Origin: SZUA-584 sp040768905 | GTDB lineage: Bacteria; Bacillota; Clostridia; Christensenellales; SZUA-584 | NCBI GenBank assembly: GCA_040768905.1 | Contig: JAXGMA010000001.1 | Coordinates: forward strand, 2,356,001-2,420,000 | Reading direction: 5' to 3' | DNA length: 64,000 nt | Part shown: piece by piece, positions 51,690-60,900 of the stretch | How the letters are laid out: each line of letters opens with the position of its first letter | Position numbering within the stretch: position 1 is the stretch's first letter | Program-made: the position numbers and the translations under genes | Notes under the pieces: generated by a model | What the model was told of the DNA's origin: nothing | The model's database searches: none | Seen by the model: the letters and a program-made list of their open reading frames with translations, nothing else

Positions 51690-54539
51690 TCAATAGGTTT
51701 TTATTTCAAGATAAGCATCCAGCACATGGGCGCTTGCAAATGCTTTCTGGATCATGCTTTGGTGAATGGGGCAGGGTTTTCTCTTTGAGTGTCCAAAGCT
51801 TTTATAAAAGTGTATGCAAAAATGGCCGTTCATGCCGTTTGTCTTTGTGTAGTTGGTGTCATGGGGCAAACAGTACATGGATGCGGCAAAATAGCGGTCG
51901 CCGATCTTGACCCATATCGCGCGTCTGTCGTGCGACCATGTGCCGCCGTTGATTTGCTTCATGGTGGCCGTGTCTTGCTTGGTCAACGGTTCGCAGTCGG
52001 CATGGTTTGTACCCATGAGCCGCCATATGTCAAACGAGAGGCCGGTATCCACATCTATGACAACGGCTTTTTGGCCTCGGGGAAAGATTTTGCTTCCGCC
52101 GGCAAACCAGTCGATCAGCTCGACCCTGCCGTTTACCGCGTTGCTGACGATCGGCCCGTCCGTGGTGCCGCAAAAAACGGGCGTATATTTGCCGTAAACA
52201 CGTTCTTCGTTCCAGACAAAATAGGCCCTGATCCTATAGTAGTATGTTTTATTTTCTGCAAGCCCTGTGTGCAGATAGTTAAGACCGGCCGTATCGGCGA
52301 TCACGCTGTAGCTGCCCAAGGGCGTGTTTGCGCTCTCTATCTCGTAACCGGCCGCGCCCTTAGCGGCTCTCCAGGAGAGCGTGAGCAGCGTACTGCCTTT
52401 AACAGCCTTGGGCTTTGCCGGTGCGGCTGGAGGCATCTTGGCGGTGACAGCATACGAAAAATCACCGGCATTTTTAGCTGATCCCATGCGCGATACCCTG
52501 ACTTTATAGAAATACTGTGTACCGGCTTTAAGACCGGTGTTGGTAAATGAAAGCGTGCTCACTTCCCTGACTTTGCGGTATTTTCCGTTCGCGCTCGTCC
52601 CTCTGTATATCTCATAACGGGATGCGCCGGGCACGGCATCCCAGCTGATCATGATGCCGCCCGCGGGGGTTTGCGCAGTCACGTTGGCAGGCGTCGGCGG
52701 TTTTGGCCTTGCAGCTTTGACACCGCAGAAATGGCCGCTGACTTTCTCTTCGCCCTGGGTATAATAAGCTCTTATTTTGTAATAATAGATTTTTCCTGCG
52801 GACAGCCCGGTATGTACAAAAGCCGTGCTGCCGGTATCGGCGATCTGTGTATAAGCGCCTGCTTTTGTATCAGACACATACACCTCATAGCCGGACGCGC
52901 CCGGAGCCGGGGACCATGAAAGCGAGAGCTGCTCAGGCCAACGCCTGAAATTGAGTTTTTTGGGAGGAACCGGCGGCGTTTTTGCCGAGACGACAGCGGT
53001 ATAATCACCCGATACCTTGACCGAACCCATGCGTGACACCCTGACTTTATAGAAATACTGTGTGCCGGCTTTAAGACCGGTGTTGGTAAATGAAAGCGTG
53101 CTCACTTCCCTGACTTTGCGGTATTTTCCGTTCGCGCTCGTCCCTCTGTATATCTCATAACGGGATGCGCCGGGCACGGCATCCCAGCTGATCATGATGC
53201 CGCCCGCGGGGGTTTGCGCAGTCACGTTGGCAGGCGTCGGCGGTTTTGGCCTTGCAGCTTTGACACCGCAGAAATGGCCGCTGACTTTCTCTTCGCCCTG
53301 GGTATAATAAGCTCTTATTTTGTAATAATAGATTTTTCCTGCGGACAGCCCGGTATGTACAAAAGCCGTGCTGCCGGTATCGGCGATCTGTGTATAAGCG
53401 CCTGCTTTTGTATCAGACACATACACCTCATAGCCGGACGCGCCCGGAGCCGGGGACCATGAAAGCGAGAGCTGCTCAGGCCAACGCCTGAAATTGAGTT
53501 TTTTGGGAGGAACCGGCGGCGTTTTTGCCGAGACGACAGCGGTATAATCACCCGATACCTTGACCGAACCCATGCGTGACACCCTGACTTTATAGAAATA
53601 CTGTGTATTTGCTTTGAGGCGGCTCGCCGTATAGGAAAGGGAAGCCACTTCCCTTAATTTTTTGTATTTTCCGGCGGCGCTGGTCGATTGATATATTTGA
53701 TAATGTGTCGCGCCGGGCGCCGCGTTCCAGAAAAGCCTCATGCCGCCGGGGACAGGCACAGACGACAGGCTCTGTTCGAAACTGTAGCTTTCCTGGGACA
53801 TTGGCTTCATATCTGCCTGCCACTTGGCATACAAAACCATATCGCCCGTCACGGGAGAAGCATCAAAATCCCATAAAGCTGTGCAGGCCGGATCTGTGAA
53901 CCATCCATAAAAGGTTTGCCCGTCTTTGACCGGCGTTTGCGGCACAGCAAGAAATTCGCCGTGCGCGACCAGGGCGCCTGCAAGCGTGCTGCCGCCCTGG
54001 CTGTCGAACGTGACCGAATGATGCATCACAACAAGAAGAGAGGCTGCGGCGTTTATGGCACTAGCTTTCGCGGAGACTTCGAGGTTTGAAGTTTGGGGCA
54101 TGGCATAAGCTTGAGCCAAAGCAGACGAAAAAGCTGCCCAGCTTTGCGGCGTATAGAAACGTTCATCTTTTGCATCGGCATCGGCTATGGCGCTGTCCAA
54201 ATCGGCCTGTGCGGCAAAAACAAGCGCTGATCTTGCGCTTTCGATGGCAGCGATGGCTTGTTGCTGCTGCTCTGCCGAGGCGTCTGGCATTTGTTCTGTA
54301 TATATGGCCTGCGCAATGGCATCGGTATAGACCGCCCACGAATCTGCCGTGTGATCGGACGCACTTAAGACATACTCAGTGCGCAGCGAGTCTGAAAACT
54401 CGGCATCAATGGCATCGGCAAGACTTACGGACTCAGCATTGGACGAAGCTGCAAAACTTGTGAAAAGAAAACAGGCGCAAAGCAGCCATGTAAAAAATCT
54501 TGCGGAAACAGCCTTTTTGCTTCTTGTTCGTGTTGACAT
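51690..54539 (-). CDS. Secreted fibronectin type III-repeat surface protein
   Basis: A 949-residue exported protein. A signal peptide (hydrophobic WLLCACFLFTSFAASSNA) is followed by two helical FIVAR-like segments (about 37-170). An InlB-type repeat (VTFDSQGGSTLAG ... VLYAKW) lies at about 175-240. About six fibronectin-III modules fill residues 255-770. The C-terminal domain (VIDVDTGLSFDIWRL; NHADCEPLT; GHFCIHFYKS) recalls one found at the ends of Clostridia cell-wall proteins. Two modules are duplicated exactly at DNA level. No LPXTG or SLH motif is seen, so how it attaches to the cell is unknown. Confidence 0.85.
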   Translation of the reverse strand: MSTRTRSKKAVSARFFTWLLCACFLFTSFAASSNAESVSLADAIDAEFSDSLRTEYVLSASDHTADSWAVYTDAIAQAIYTEQMPDASAEQQQQAIAAIESARSALVFAAQADLDSAIADADAKDERFYTPQSWAAFSSALAQAYAMPQTSNLEVSAKASAINAAASLLVVMHHSVTFDSQGGSTLAGALVAHGEFLAVPQTPVKDGQTFYGWFTDPACTALWDFDASPVTGDMVLYAKWQADMKPMSQESYSFEQSLSSVPVPGGMRLFWNAAPGATHYQIYQSTSAAGKYKKLREVASLSYTASRLKANTQYFYKVRVSRMGSVKVSGDYTAVVSAKTPPVPPKKLNFRRWPEQLSLSWSPAPGASGYEVYVSDTKAGAYTQIADTGSTAFVHTGLSAGKIYYYKIRAYYTQGEEKVSGHFCGVKAARPKPPTPANVTAQTPAGGIMISWDAVPGASRYEIYRGTSANGKYRKVREVSTLSFTNTGLKAGTQYFYKVRVSRMGSVKVSGDYTAVVSAKTPPVPPKKLNFRRWPEQLSLSWSPAPGASGYEVYVSDTKAGAYTQIADTGSTAFVHTGLSAGKIYYYKIRAYYTQGEEKVSGHFCGVKAARPKPPTPANVTAQTPAGGIMISWDAVPGASRYEIYRGTSANGKYRKVREVSTLSFTNTGLKAGTQYFYKVRVSRMGSAKNAGDFSYAVTAKMPPAAPAKPKAVKGSTLLTLSWRAAKGAAGYEIESANTPLGSYSVIADTAGLNYLHTGLAENKTYYYRIRAYFVWNEERVYGKYTPVFCGTTDGPIVSNAVNGRVELIDWFAGGSKIFPRGQKAVVIDVDTGLSFDIWRLMGTNHADCEPLTKQDTATMKQINGGTWSHDRRAIWVKIGDRYFAASMYCLPHDTNYTKTNGMNGHFCIHFYKSFGHSKRKPCPIHQSMIQKAFASAHVLDAYLEIKTY
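52522..53606 (-). repeat. Perfect tandem duplication, period 543 bp
   Basis: 52522-53063 and 53065-53606 appear identical over 542 bases, separated by one variable base. The unit encodes 181 residues, two fibronectin-III modules. Identity at DNA level, including silent positions, shows recent duplication or gene conversion. Confidence 0.95.
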
Positions 54540-54724
54540 CCCGGTACCCCTTGAAAGATATCAAATATAACATTTTGCTGATTTGTGTTAATAATTGCGC
54601 AAACTTTACTTAAAATATAATACGATTAGATGGATATGTCCAGAAAAAAATGCATAATTATTGAACATATGATCATAAGCGCGACGTATAGATCAGATGA
54701 AGAAGGCGCCGGACTGATACAAAA

Positions 54725-54753
54725 TTGACAGTGCATACAGCTTTAATTATAAT
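54725..54753 (+). promoter_or_regulatory. Promoter of the haem-protein pair
   Basis: TTGACA, 17 bases, TATAAT: full sigma-A consensus, about 70 bases before the lipoprotein gene. Confidence 0.9.
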
Positions 54754-54824
54754 AGAAACCATCATTGTCGGCGTTTTTCTGCCGGCGTTTCGCGATTTAA
54801 AAAAATGAAAAGGGGGATTTGGGC

Positions 54825-55190
54825 ATGAATAAGCATGCAAGAAACATGATCCTGGTTGTGTTGATACTGGCGGCGGTGTTTGCGGTTACTGCATGCGGTG
54901 CGCCTGAGAGCGGCCCTGCAGCAGCGCCTGATGACGGCTCCGGCGCAACTGAGGATTTGCCCGGGATGACGCTTGAGGAACTGAGTGCTTTTAACGGCAA
55001 AGACGGGCAACCTGCTTATATCGCCGTTGACGGGATTGTATACGACGTTTCCGCAATACCCCAATGGAGAGACGGCGAACACAACGGCTTTTTCGCAGGG
55101 AATGACCTGACCGAAGAGATCAAGACCCGCTCTCCGCACGGCACTTCAAAGCTGACCGGGCTGCCCGTTGCCGGCAAGCTGGTTCCCTGA
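54825..55190 (+). CDS. Lipoprotein with cytochrome b5-like haem/steroid-binding domain
   Basis: A 121-residue lipoprotein. The signal ends in AVTAC (Cys24 acylated), and a Pro/Ala/Asp-rich linker follows to about residue 46. The cytochrome b5-like fold is suggested by MTLEELSAFNGKDGQPAYIAVDGIVYDVSA, with His86 (GEHNGFF) and His105 (SPHGTS) as possible haem ligands. GGGGG precedes the ATG. The gene ends 12 bases before the membrane cytochrome-like gene, so an electron-transfer pair is likely. Confidence 0.8.
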   Translation: MNKHARNMILVVLILAAVFAVTACGAPESGPAAAPDDGSGATEDLPGMTLEELSAFNGKDGQPAYIAVDGIVYDVSAIPQWRDGEHNGFFAGNDLTEEIKTRSPHGTSKLTGLPVAGKLVP

Positions 55191-55202
55191 GAGGAGGAAA
55201 GC

Positions 55203-55595
55203 ATGTACGCCATACTGGGATGGATATTGGTGGCTGCTGTGATCATCATGGCGGCGCCTTACTGGCTGCGCGTTCCGGCGCGGATTTTTGGCATCAAAGG
55301 CGTAGGCTATAAGCGGCTGATAAAGCTGCTGCGCGCCGTGCACAAACCGCTTGGCGCAGCGCTCGTTATGATCGTGGTCGTGCACGGGTTTTTGGCGTTA
55401 GGCGTTTGCCGGCTGCATACGGGCGTGATCGCGGGGGCGCTTTTGATCATCACGGCGGCTTTCGGCGGCGCGTTTTTCATATTCAAGAAAAAGCGGCTGT
55501 TTATGCTGCATAGGCTTTCTGCGCTGCTGCTTGGCATCTTCTTGCTGGTGCATTTGATATTCCCTTCCGCCGTATTTTATTTATTTGGCATTTAA
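55203..55595 (+). CDS. Four-helix membrane protein with two bis-His haem sites (predicted)
   Basis: A 130-residue protein with four predicted membrane helices. Four histidines form two pairs, each 14 residues apart: His47-His61 and His103-His117. This is the arrangement that holds stacked haems in ferric-reductase and cytochrome b-type proteins, though b-type pairs normally lie on two neighbouring helices. It has no named family that I can assign. With the b5-like lipoprotein it may form a membrane electron-transfer unit. Confidence 0.65.
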   Translation: MYAILGWILVAAVIIMAAPYWLRVPARIFGIKGVGYKRLIKLLRAVHKPLGAALVMIVVVHGFLALGVCRLHTGVIAGALLIITAAFGGAFFIFKKKRLFMLHRLSALLLGIFLLVHLIFPSAVFYLFGI

Positions 55596-55623
55596 ACGGC
55601 GCGCCGATGGAGCGACAAAAACT

Positions 55624-55654
55624 AGCCCCGAGGCACAACGCTTCGGGGCTTTTG
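55624..55654 (+). terminator. Terminator of the haem-protein pair
   Basis: AGCCCCGA / TCGGGGCT 8-bp stem with an 11-base loop and T4. Confidence 0.8.
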
Positions 55655-55717
55655 CCTACCATGAGAGCGCTTTTCATGTAAAGTCTGCTTTTACGGCAGG
55701 AAGAATATGGGGGATAA

Positions 55718-55746
55718 TTGCAATATTTTGTAGGGAGTGGTATAGT
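55718..55746 (+). promoter_or_regulatory. Promoter of the Vpar_1526-type cassette
   Basis: TTGCAA, 17 bases, TATAGT, about 130 bases before the first cassette gene. Confidence 0.6.
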
Positions 55747-55873
55747 GGGGGCGGGAATTGTGTCTTTGATTCGATATTGGTAAGCATTTAGATTACAAGT
55801 AATATGATATACGTTCGGATGACTTGTTTGATTATATTATTGATGTTAGATAATTATTGAAAAGAGATATATT

Positions 55874-56167
55874 ATGGATAGTTTTTTTAGCGGATTAGGT
55901 ACGGAAATCATAATATTAATTATTACCGTAATTATTGGAATATCAGGAGGCGGTATTATTGTATATAAGAAAGTAATAAAAAAGAATATTCGCCAAATTC
56001 AAAAAGCTGAAGGGGATGTTAAGCAGAATCAAAAATTAAGCCTGTTTATTAATGATGAAAAGCCTAAAAATTCCGAAGGTAAAATTATAAAGAATATTCT
56101 TTTTCAGAAACAAATAGCTAAGAATAATGCTAAACAGACTCAAATGGGAGAAATCCGCCATGAGTAA
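55874..56167 (+). CDS. Single-helix membrane protein of the Vpar_1526-type cassette
   Basis: A 97-residue protein. Residues 9-31 form one hydrophobic helix (IIILIITVIIGISGGGIIVY), followed by a Lys/Gln/Asn-rich cytoplasmic region (QKAEGDVKQNQ ... KNNAKQTQMGEIRHE). No family is recognised. AAAGAGA precedes the ATG. Its end overlaps the next gene by eight bases, so the two products are probably made together and may interact. Codon use is strongly AT-biased compared with neighbours. Confidence 0.65.
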   Translation: MDSFFSGLGTEIIILIITVIIGISGGGIIVYKKVIKKNIRQIQKAEGDVKQNQKLSLFINDEKPKNSEGKIIKNILFQKQIAKNNAKQTQMGEIRHE

Positions 56168-57257
56168 AAAACAGATTCAAAAGAGTGGAGACAGATCCCA
56201 ACAAGTTCAAGTAACAATAGAAAATATCGGAATTGACGAAAAAAGGGTAAGAGAGATTTATTATGAACTGTATGAAATTGCCCGTAGAGACTTTACTAAT
56301 GAAGCTTATGCTGTAGCAACGCAAAGAGTAACGGAATTCGAAAATGATCTGATTCCCAAAATACAAAAAATTGATGGAACTATGAATGTATTTGCTGACC
56401 CTGGTTTTCAATTTTTATTAACTGAGGCTCATAAAACAGCTGCGGCAACAGAACGTTCAGCAGATTATTCCCTTTTGTCAGAACTGCTAATACACAGAAT
56501 TCAAAAAGGGGATAATAGAAAAATACGCGCAGGCATTAGCCGTGCAGTCAAAATTGTTGACGAGATATCTGATGAAGCATTGTTAGCCTTGACTGTAGCA
56601 TCCGCTTTATCATATTACCCAAAGACAGGGAGTATTTGTGAAGGCCTTAATGTTCTTGATAATTTATATAGTAAATTATGCTATGATGTATTGCCATCTA
56701 ATAATGAATGGCTTGAACATCTGGATATAATAGACGCAATACGTATTAATTCTTTTGGAAAACTAAAGAAGCTTGAGGCATACTATTATGATCATCTGAA
56801 TGGTTATTGTTTAATCGGTATTAAACAAGACTCTGAGAACTATTTAAAAGCAATTGAAATGCTGAAACAATCCCTATTGCCCCAAACACTTCTTATTGAA
56901 CATGAATTAAATGAAAAATATGTTAGGTTGCCTATTGCTCGTGAACAAGGCATTGATGACATAAGATTGATTCAAATGGTAAACACTAACGGTGTTAAAA
57001 AGCCTATTAAAAAAACTCTTACAGAAGATCAAAAAAGAGTGTTGCATAAGATTTATACAATGTATGATAATGACAAAAAATTGAAAGAAGAATTAAAAAC
57101 GCGTTTCTGTGACGAATTAATTATGAGACCATATTTGAGCAAAGTAAGAGAATGGTGGAACAATATTACTTCGCCATTCAGACTAACTGCAGTTGGGAAG
57201 GCTCTAGCTTATGCAAATGCTAAGAGGTGTGATGAATCCATACCAGATCTAGACTAA
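56160..57257 (+). CDS. LPO_1073/Vpar_1526-family protein of unknown function
   Basis: A 365-residue soluble protein. The opening SKKQIQKSGDRSQQVQVTIENIGIDEKRVREIYYE, the block FADPGFQFLLTEAHKTAAATER, the block LLIHRIQKGDNRKIRAGI and the ending ALAYANAKRCDESIPDLD match what I recall of the LPO_1073/Vpar_1526 family, which has no known function. It starts at the ATG 56160, inside the 3' end of the membrane-protein gene. It is much more AT-rich than mfd or glmU, which hints at horizontal gain. Confidence 0.8.
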   Translation: MSKKQIQKSGDRSQQVQVTIENIGIDEKRVREIYYELYEIARRDFTNEAYAVATQRVTEFENDLIPKIQKIDGTMNVFADPGFQFLLTEAHKTAAATERSADYSLLSELLIHRIQKGDNRKIRAGISRAVKIVDEISDEALLALTVASALSYYPKTGSICEGLNVLDNLYSKLCYDVLPSNNEWLEHLDIIDAIRINSFGKLKKLEAYYYDHLNGYCLIGIKQDSENYLKAIEMLKQSLLPQTLLIEHELNEKYVRLPIAREQGIDDIRLIQMVNTNGVKKPIKKTLTEDQKRVLHKIYTMYDNDKKLKEELKTRFCDELIMRPYLSKVREWWNNITSPFRLTAVGKALAYANAKRCDESIPDLD

Positions 57258-57306
57258 ACTTAAGCGCAATATAGTAATATGATCTTACTATATCCATATA
57301 ATCTCT

Positions 57307-57525
57307 TCATCCCCTCTCATCCGGCCTGTAGTCAAACAAATCGCTTGGGCGGCATTCGAGGATCTCGCATAAAAGCGCAAGGTTTGTGTATTTGATCGAT
57401 TTTGTTTGATTGTTCACCATTCTGCTGAAATTCTGATAGCTCATGTTCATCTGTTTATAAAGCCAGTATTTCGAACGGCCTTTTTGCGCAAGGATTTCAA
57501 GCACTCGTAACCGGATCGTAGCCAC
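57307..57525 (-). CDS. Small Cro/CI-type helix-turn-helix regulator
   Basis: A 72-residue HTH_26 type protein: VLEILAQKGRSKYWLYKQMNMSYQNFSRMVNNQ is the helix-turn-helix, and NLALLCEILECRPSDLFDYRPDE the usual tail. It is convergent with the Vpar_1526-type gene and may control it or the cassette, or stand alone. It is a complete small regulator. Confidence 0.8.
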   Translation of the reverse strand: MATIRLRVLEILAQKGRSKYWLYKQMNMSYQNFSRMVNNQTKSIKYTNLALLCEILECRPSDLFDYRPDERG

Positions 57526-57800
57526 GCCTCCGATATCTCATGTTTTAATTAGATATTAAGGTATAACTCATCTTGAAAGATAGACTAATGCAATAGATAA
57601 TTAAATAGTCTACTAAAACACAGTTAGAGCAGCCGCCAGTTTTGGAGGCAAATGGCGTCAGCCGTTTTTAGCGCCAAACTTTCTTTAATGGCATTGTCGG
57701 CTGTCAGCTGTCAATTGTCGTTTTATAGCTTATTTTATCTACATATGTTTTGCACTATACTATCAATGACTGACAGAATTGTAATGTGCGAGGTTATTCT

Positions 57801-57971
57801 ATGGAAGTTTACAAGGAAATGTACTACACGCTGTTCAACTCGGCTTCAAGGGCCATCGAAGATCTGCAACAGGCGCAAAAGCAGACCGAAGCGCTTTTCT
57901 TAAGCGCCGGGCAGTCCCATCTCAAAGTGCTGGAAGACAAAACAAAAAAAGATGATCCGGAGAAAAAATAA
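57801..57971 (+). CDS. Small conserved-looking helical protein
   Basis: A 56-residue, highly charged helical protein (MEVYKEMYYTLFNSASRAIEDLQQAQKQTE). It resembles small proteins often seen near chromosomal genes in Clostridia. The ATG at 57801 follows GAGG by eight bases. The end lies seven bases before the mfd stop on the other strand. About 275 bases upstream hold no other gene. Confidence 0.6.
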   Translation: MEVYKEMYYTLFNSASRAIEDLQQAQKQTEALFLSAGQSHLKVLEDKTKKDDPEKK

Positions 57972-57978
57972 CAATACG

Positions 57979-60900
57979 CTACTCCGCCCGCCGCCCCGTG
58001 CAGCAGCCGCGTATGCCGTGCAGGAAGGCAAGCAGCGCGTCTATGGCGTTGTCCGGCGCACGGAAGCTGATATACGGCGGGTCGGCATTGCGGAGCCGGG
58101 CGTTCGGGTGCTTAACAAGCCGCTTCATCAGCGCTTTTGCGTTGATCTCGCTGTCCTCGCCGTACTTTAACGTGAACATGCGCCCTGTGCGCGTGACTGC
58201 GGACAGCCCCGCGCGCGCCGCGTAAGCCTTGATCAGCGCGATGAGAATCAGGTTTTCCACAGGCCGCGGCATTTTTCCGTAGCGGTCAGCGATCTCCGCT
58301 TTGAGTTCCTTCGCGCTGCGTGTGCCGCCAACAGCCGCGATACGCTTGTAGATCTCGATGCGCTGCATGTCATCACTGATGTAGGCAGGCGGAACATGCG
58401 CATTGAGCTTGATTTCGACGGACGTATCCGCAGGCCGCGCGAGCGGCTCTCCTTTGATCTCCGAAACGGCCTCACGCATCATGCGGCAGTACATATCGTA
58501 ACCCACGGCGGCCATCTGTCCTGATTGTTCGGGCCCCAAAAGATTGCCCGCGCCCCTGATCTCAAGATCACGCATGGCGATCTTAAAGCCCGCCCCCAGC
58601 TCGGTGAATTCGGCGATGGTGGCAAGCCGCTTTTCAGCCTCGGGTGTTAAGTGCGCGCCCGGGAGATATGTTAAATAAGCGAAAGAACTCAGAGCGCCAC
58701 GCCCCACGCGCCCTTTGATCTGGTAGAGCTGCGCGAGCCCGAATTTGTCCGCCTCATAGATGATGACGGTGTTCACGCTCGGGATGTCGATGCCGGACTC
58801 GATGATGGTGGTGCACAGCAGCACGTCGTATTTGCCCGACAAAAAATCCTCCATCACGTCTTCCATCTGCGTTTCGCCCATCCGGCCGTGCGCCACTGCC
58901 GCGCGCGCCTCGGGCACATGGCGCGCAAGCTCGCCTGCCAGCCTGTCCATCAGATTGATCTGCCGGCACACAAGATACGTCTGGCCGCCGCGTGCCATCT
59001 CGCGCAGTATGGCGTCGCGCAGCAGCTCCGGGCTGTATTCGAGCACATAGCTCTCGGGCGCTTTGCGTTCTTCCGGCGGCGTGTCGAGCATAGATAAGTC
59101 GCGTATGCCCGTCAGCGCCATCTGCAGCGTGCGCGGTATGGGCGTTGCCGAAAGCGTCAGAACATCGACGCTGCGCTTTAGGTCTTTGATGCGCTCTTTG
59201 TGCGACACGCCGAAACGCTGTTCCTCGTCTATGACGAGCAGCCCCAGATCCTTGAACTGCACATCGGGCGATAACAGCCGGTGCGTGCCGATGACGATAT
59301 CCACCGTGCCGGCGGCAAGCCTGGTTAAAATGCGTTTTTGGTCGAGCGGCGGAACATAGCGCGAAACAGCCTCGATGGACACCGCAAATTCTGCGAAACG
59401 CTCGCGGAAGGTGTAAAAATGCTGGCGCGCCAGCAACGTGGTCGGCACGAGTACGGCGCACTGCCGCCCTTCCATCACGGCCTTGAAGCACGCGCGCATG
59501 GCCACTTCGGTTTTGCCGTAGCCCACATCTCCTAAAAGCAGCCGGTCCATCACTTTTTCGTGCTGCATGTCCTGCTTTATTTCCGTGATGCTTTTAAGCT
59601 GGCCTTCTGTTTCCTCATAAGGGAAAGCATCCTCAAACTGCTTTTGCCAAAGCGTATCGGGGCCGTAGCTGTGCCCCTTGCTGCTAAGCCGTTCGCTGTA
59701 TATAGAAACGAGGTCTTCCGCGAGTTCTTTGACTGCCTTTTTGACGCGTGCTTTGGTCTGGCTCCATTCGCGCCCGCCGAGCTTGCTCAAACGCTCGCTG
59801 TCTCCGCCCATGTATTTTTGCACACGGTCTATCTGGTCGGTCGGTATGAACAGCTTGTCGCCGTCGCGGTATTCAAGCTCGAGGTAATCGCGCGATATGT
59901 TCTGCACCGAACGCGTCACCAGCCGGAGGAACCGCCCTTTGCCGTGCAGGTCGTGCACGATCATATCGCCGGGCTTTAAGTCAGTGAAGACATCGAACGG
60001 CTGCTTTATCGCGGCAGCTCTTTTTTTGCGCGCAAAGCCGTAGATTTCGCGTTCGCCGAGATAATAAACCTTCTGATCTGTCAGCTCAAAGCCGGAGAAC
60101 AAAGGCGCAGCGAATGTACCCGCCTCGCCGGGCTCAAGCACGCGCCCCTTTTCCATGCACGCAACAAGCAGCGAAGTGTCTGAAAGTTCGGCAGAGAGCC
60201 TTTGCGCTCTTTGCAGGCTTCCGCAGCAAAGGTAGACGCGCCAGCCGGCATTGACCCGTCCCATTACATCTTCTTTCAATATTTCGAGTTTGCGGTTGTA
60301 TGACAGAGCGGATTTCGCGTGAAACGTGACTTCGCTTTTGGGCTTTAAGTCCGCCGCTTTGCCGATCGTGCAGAGATCTATCGCGCCGAGAGTTGCTGCG
60401 CGCGTGCGCACCGTCTCAAAAGGATGGTACAGCGCATGCTGGCCCGGGTCAGCTTCGCCGGTTTCTATGAGCTTATCAAGCTGTTCGGCAAAATCCTCTG
60501 TGTGCCTCTCTGCAGCCTCTTTGATGTGCTTGTAATCATCAAATATGACAAGAGCATCCGGTATGTAATCAAAAAGGCTGTGGCCGCAGGCAACATGCGC
60601 GAAGCTCTCGAGGTCTTCAAAATAGCGCTGGCCCAAAAGCTGCTCCGCATAACGCTCATACCGCAAAGAGAGCAGGGCGGATTGCGGCTTTGCCGAAGAA
60701 AAGAATTGCGCGGCCTGCTGAGAGGTTTCGTTGCTGAGCGTGAGCTCCACGGCGGGCGGCAGAACGGCTTCATTGAACGCTTCACGCCCGCGCCGCTGCG
60801 TTGCCGGGTCGAAGGTGTGTATGGTTTCCACGATGTTATCAAAGAAATCGATGCGGTAGGGCGCAACATTGCCTGGGCAGAATACGTCGAGGATCTCGCC

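Noticed and set aside
52522..53606. CRISPR-like or short tandem repeat array
   Set aside because: The repeat is a 543-bp coding duplication; no short direct repeats with unique spacers exist anywhere in the window.
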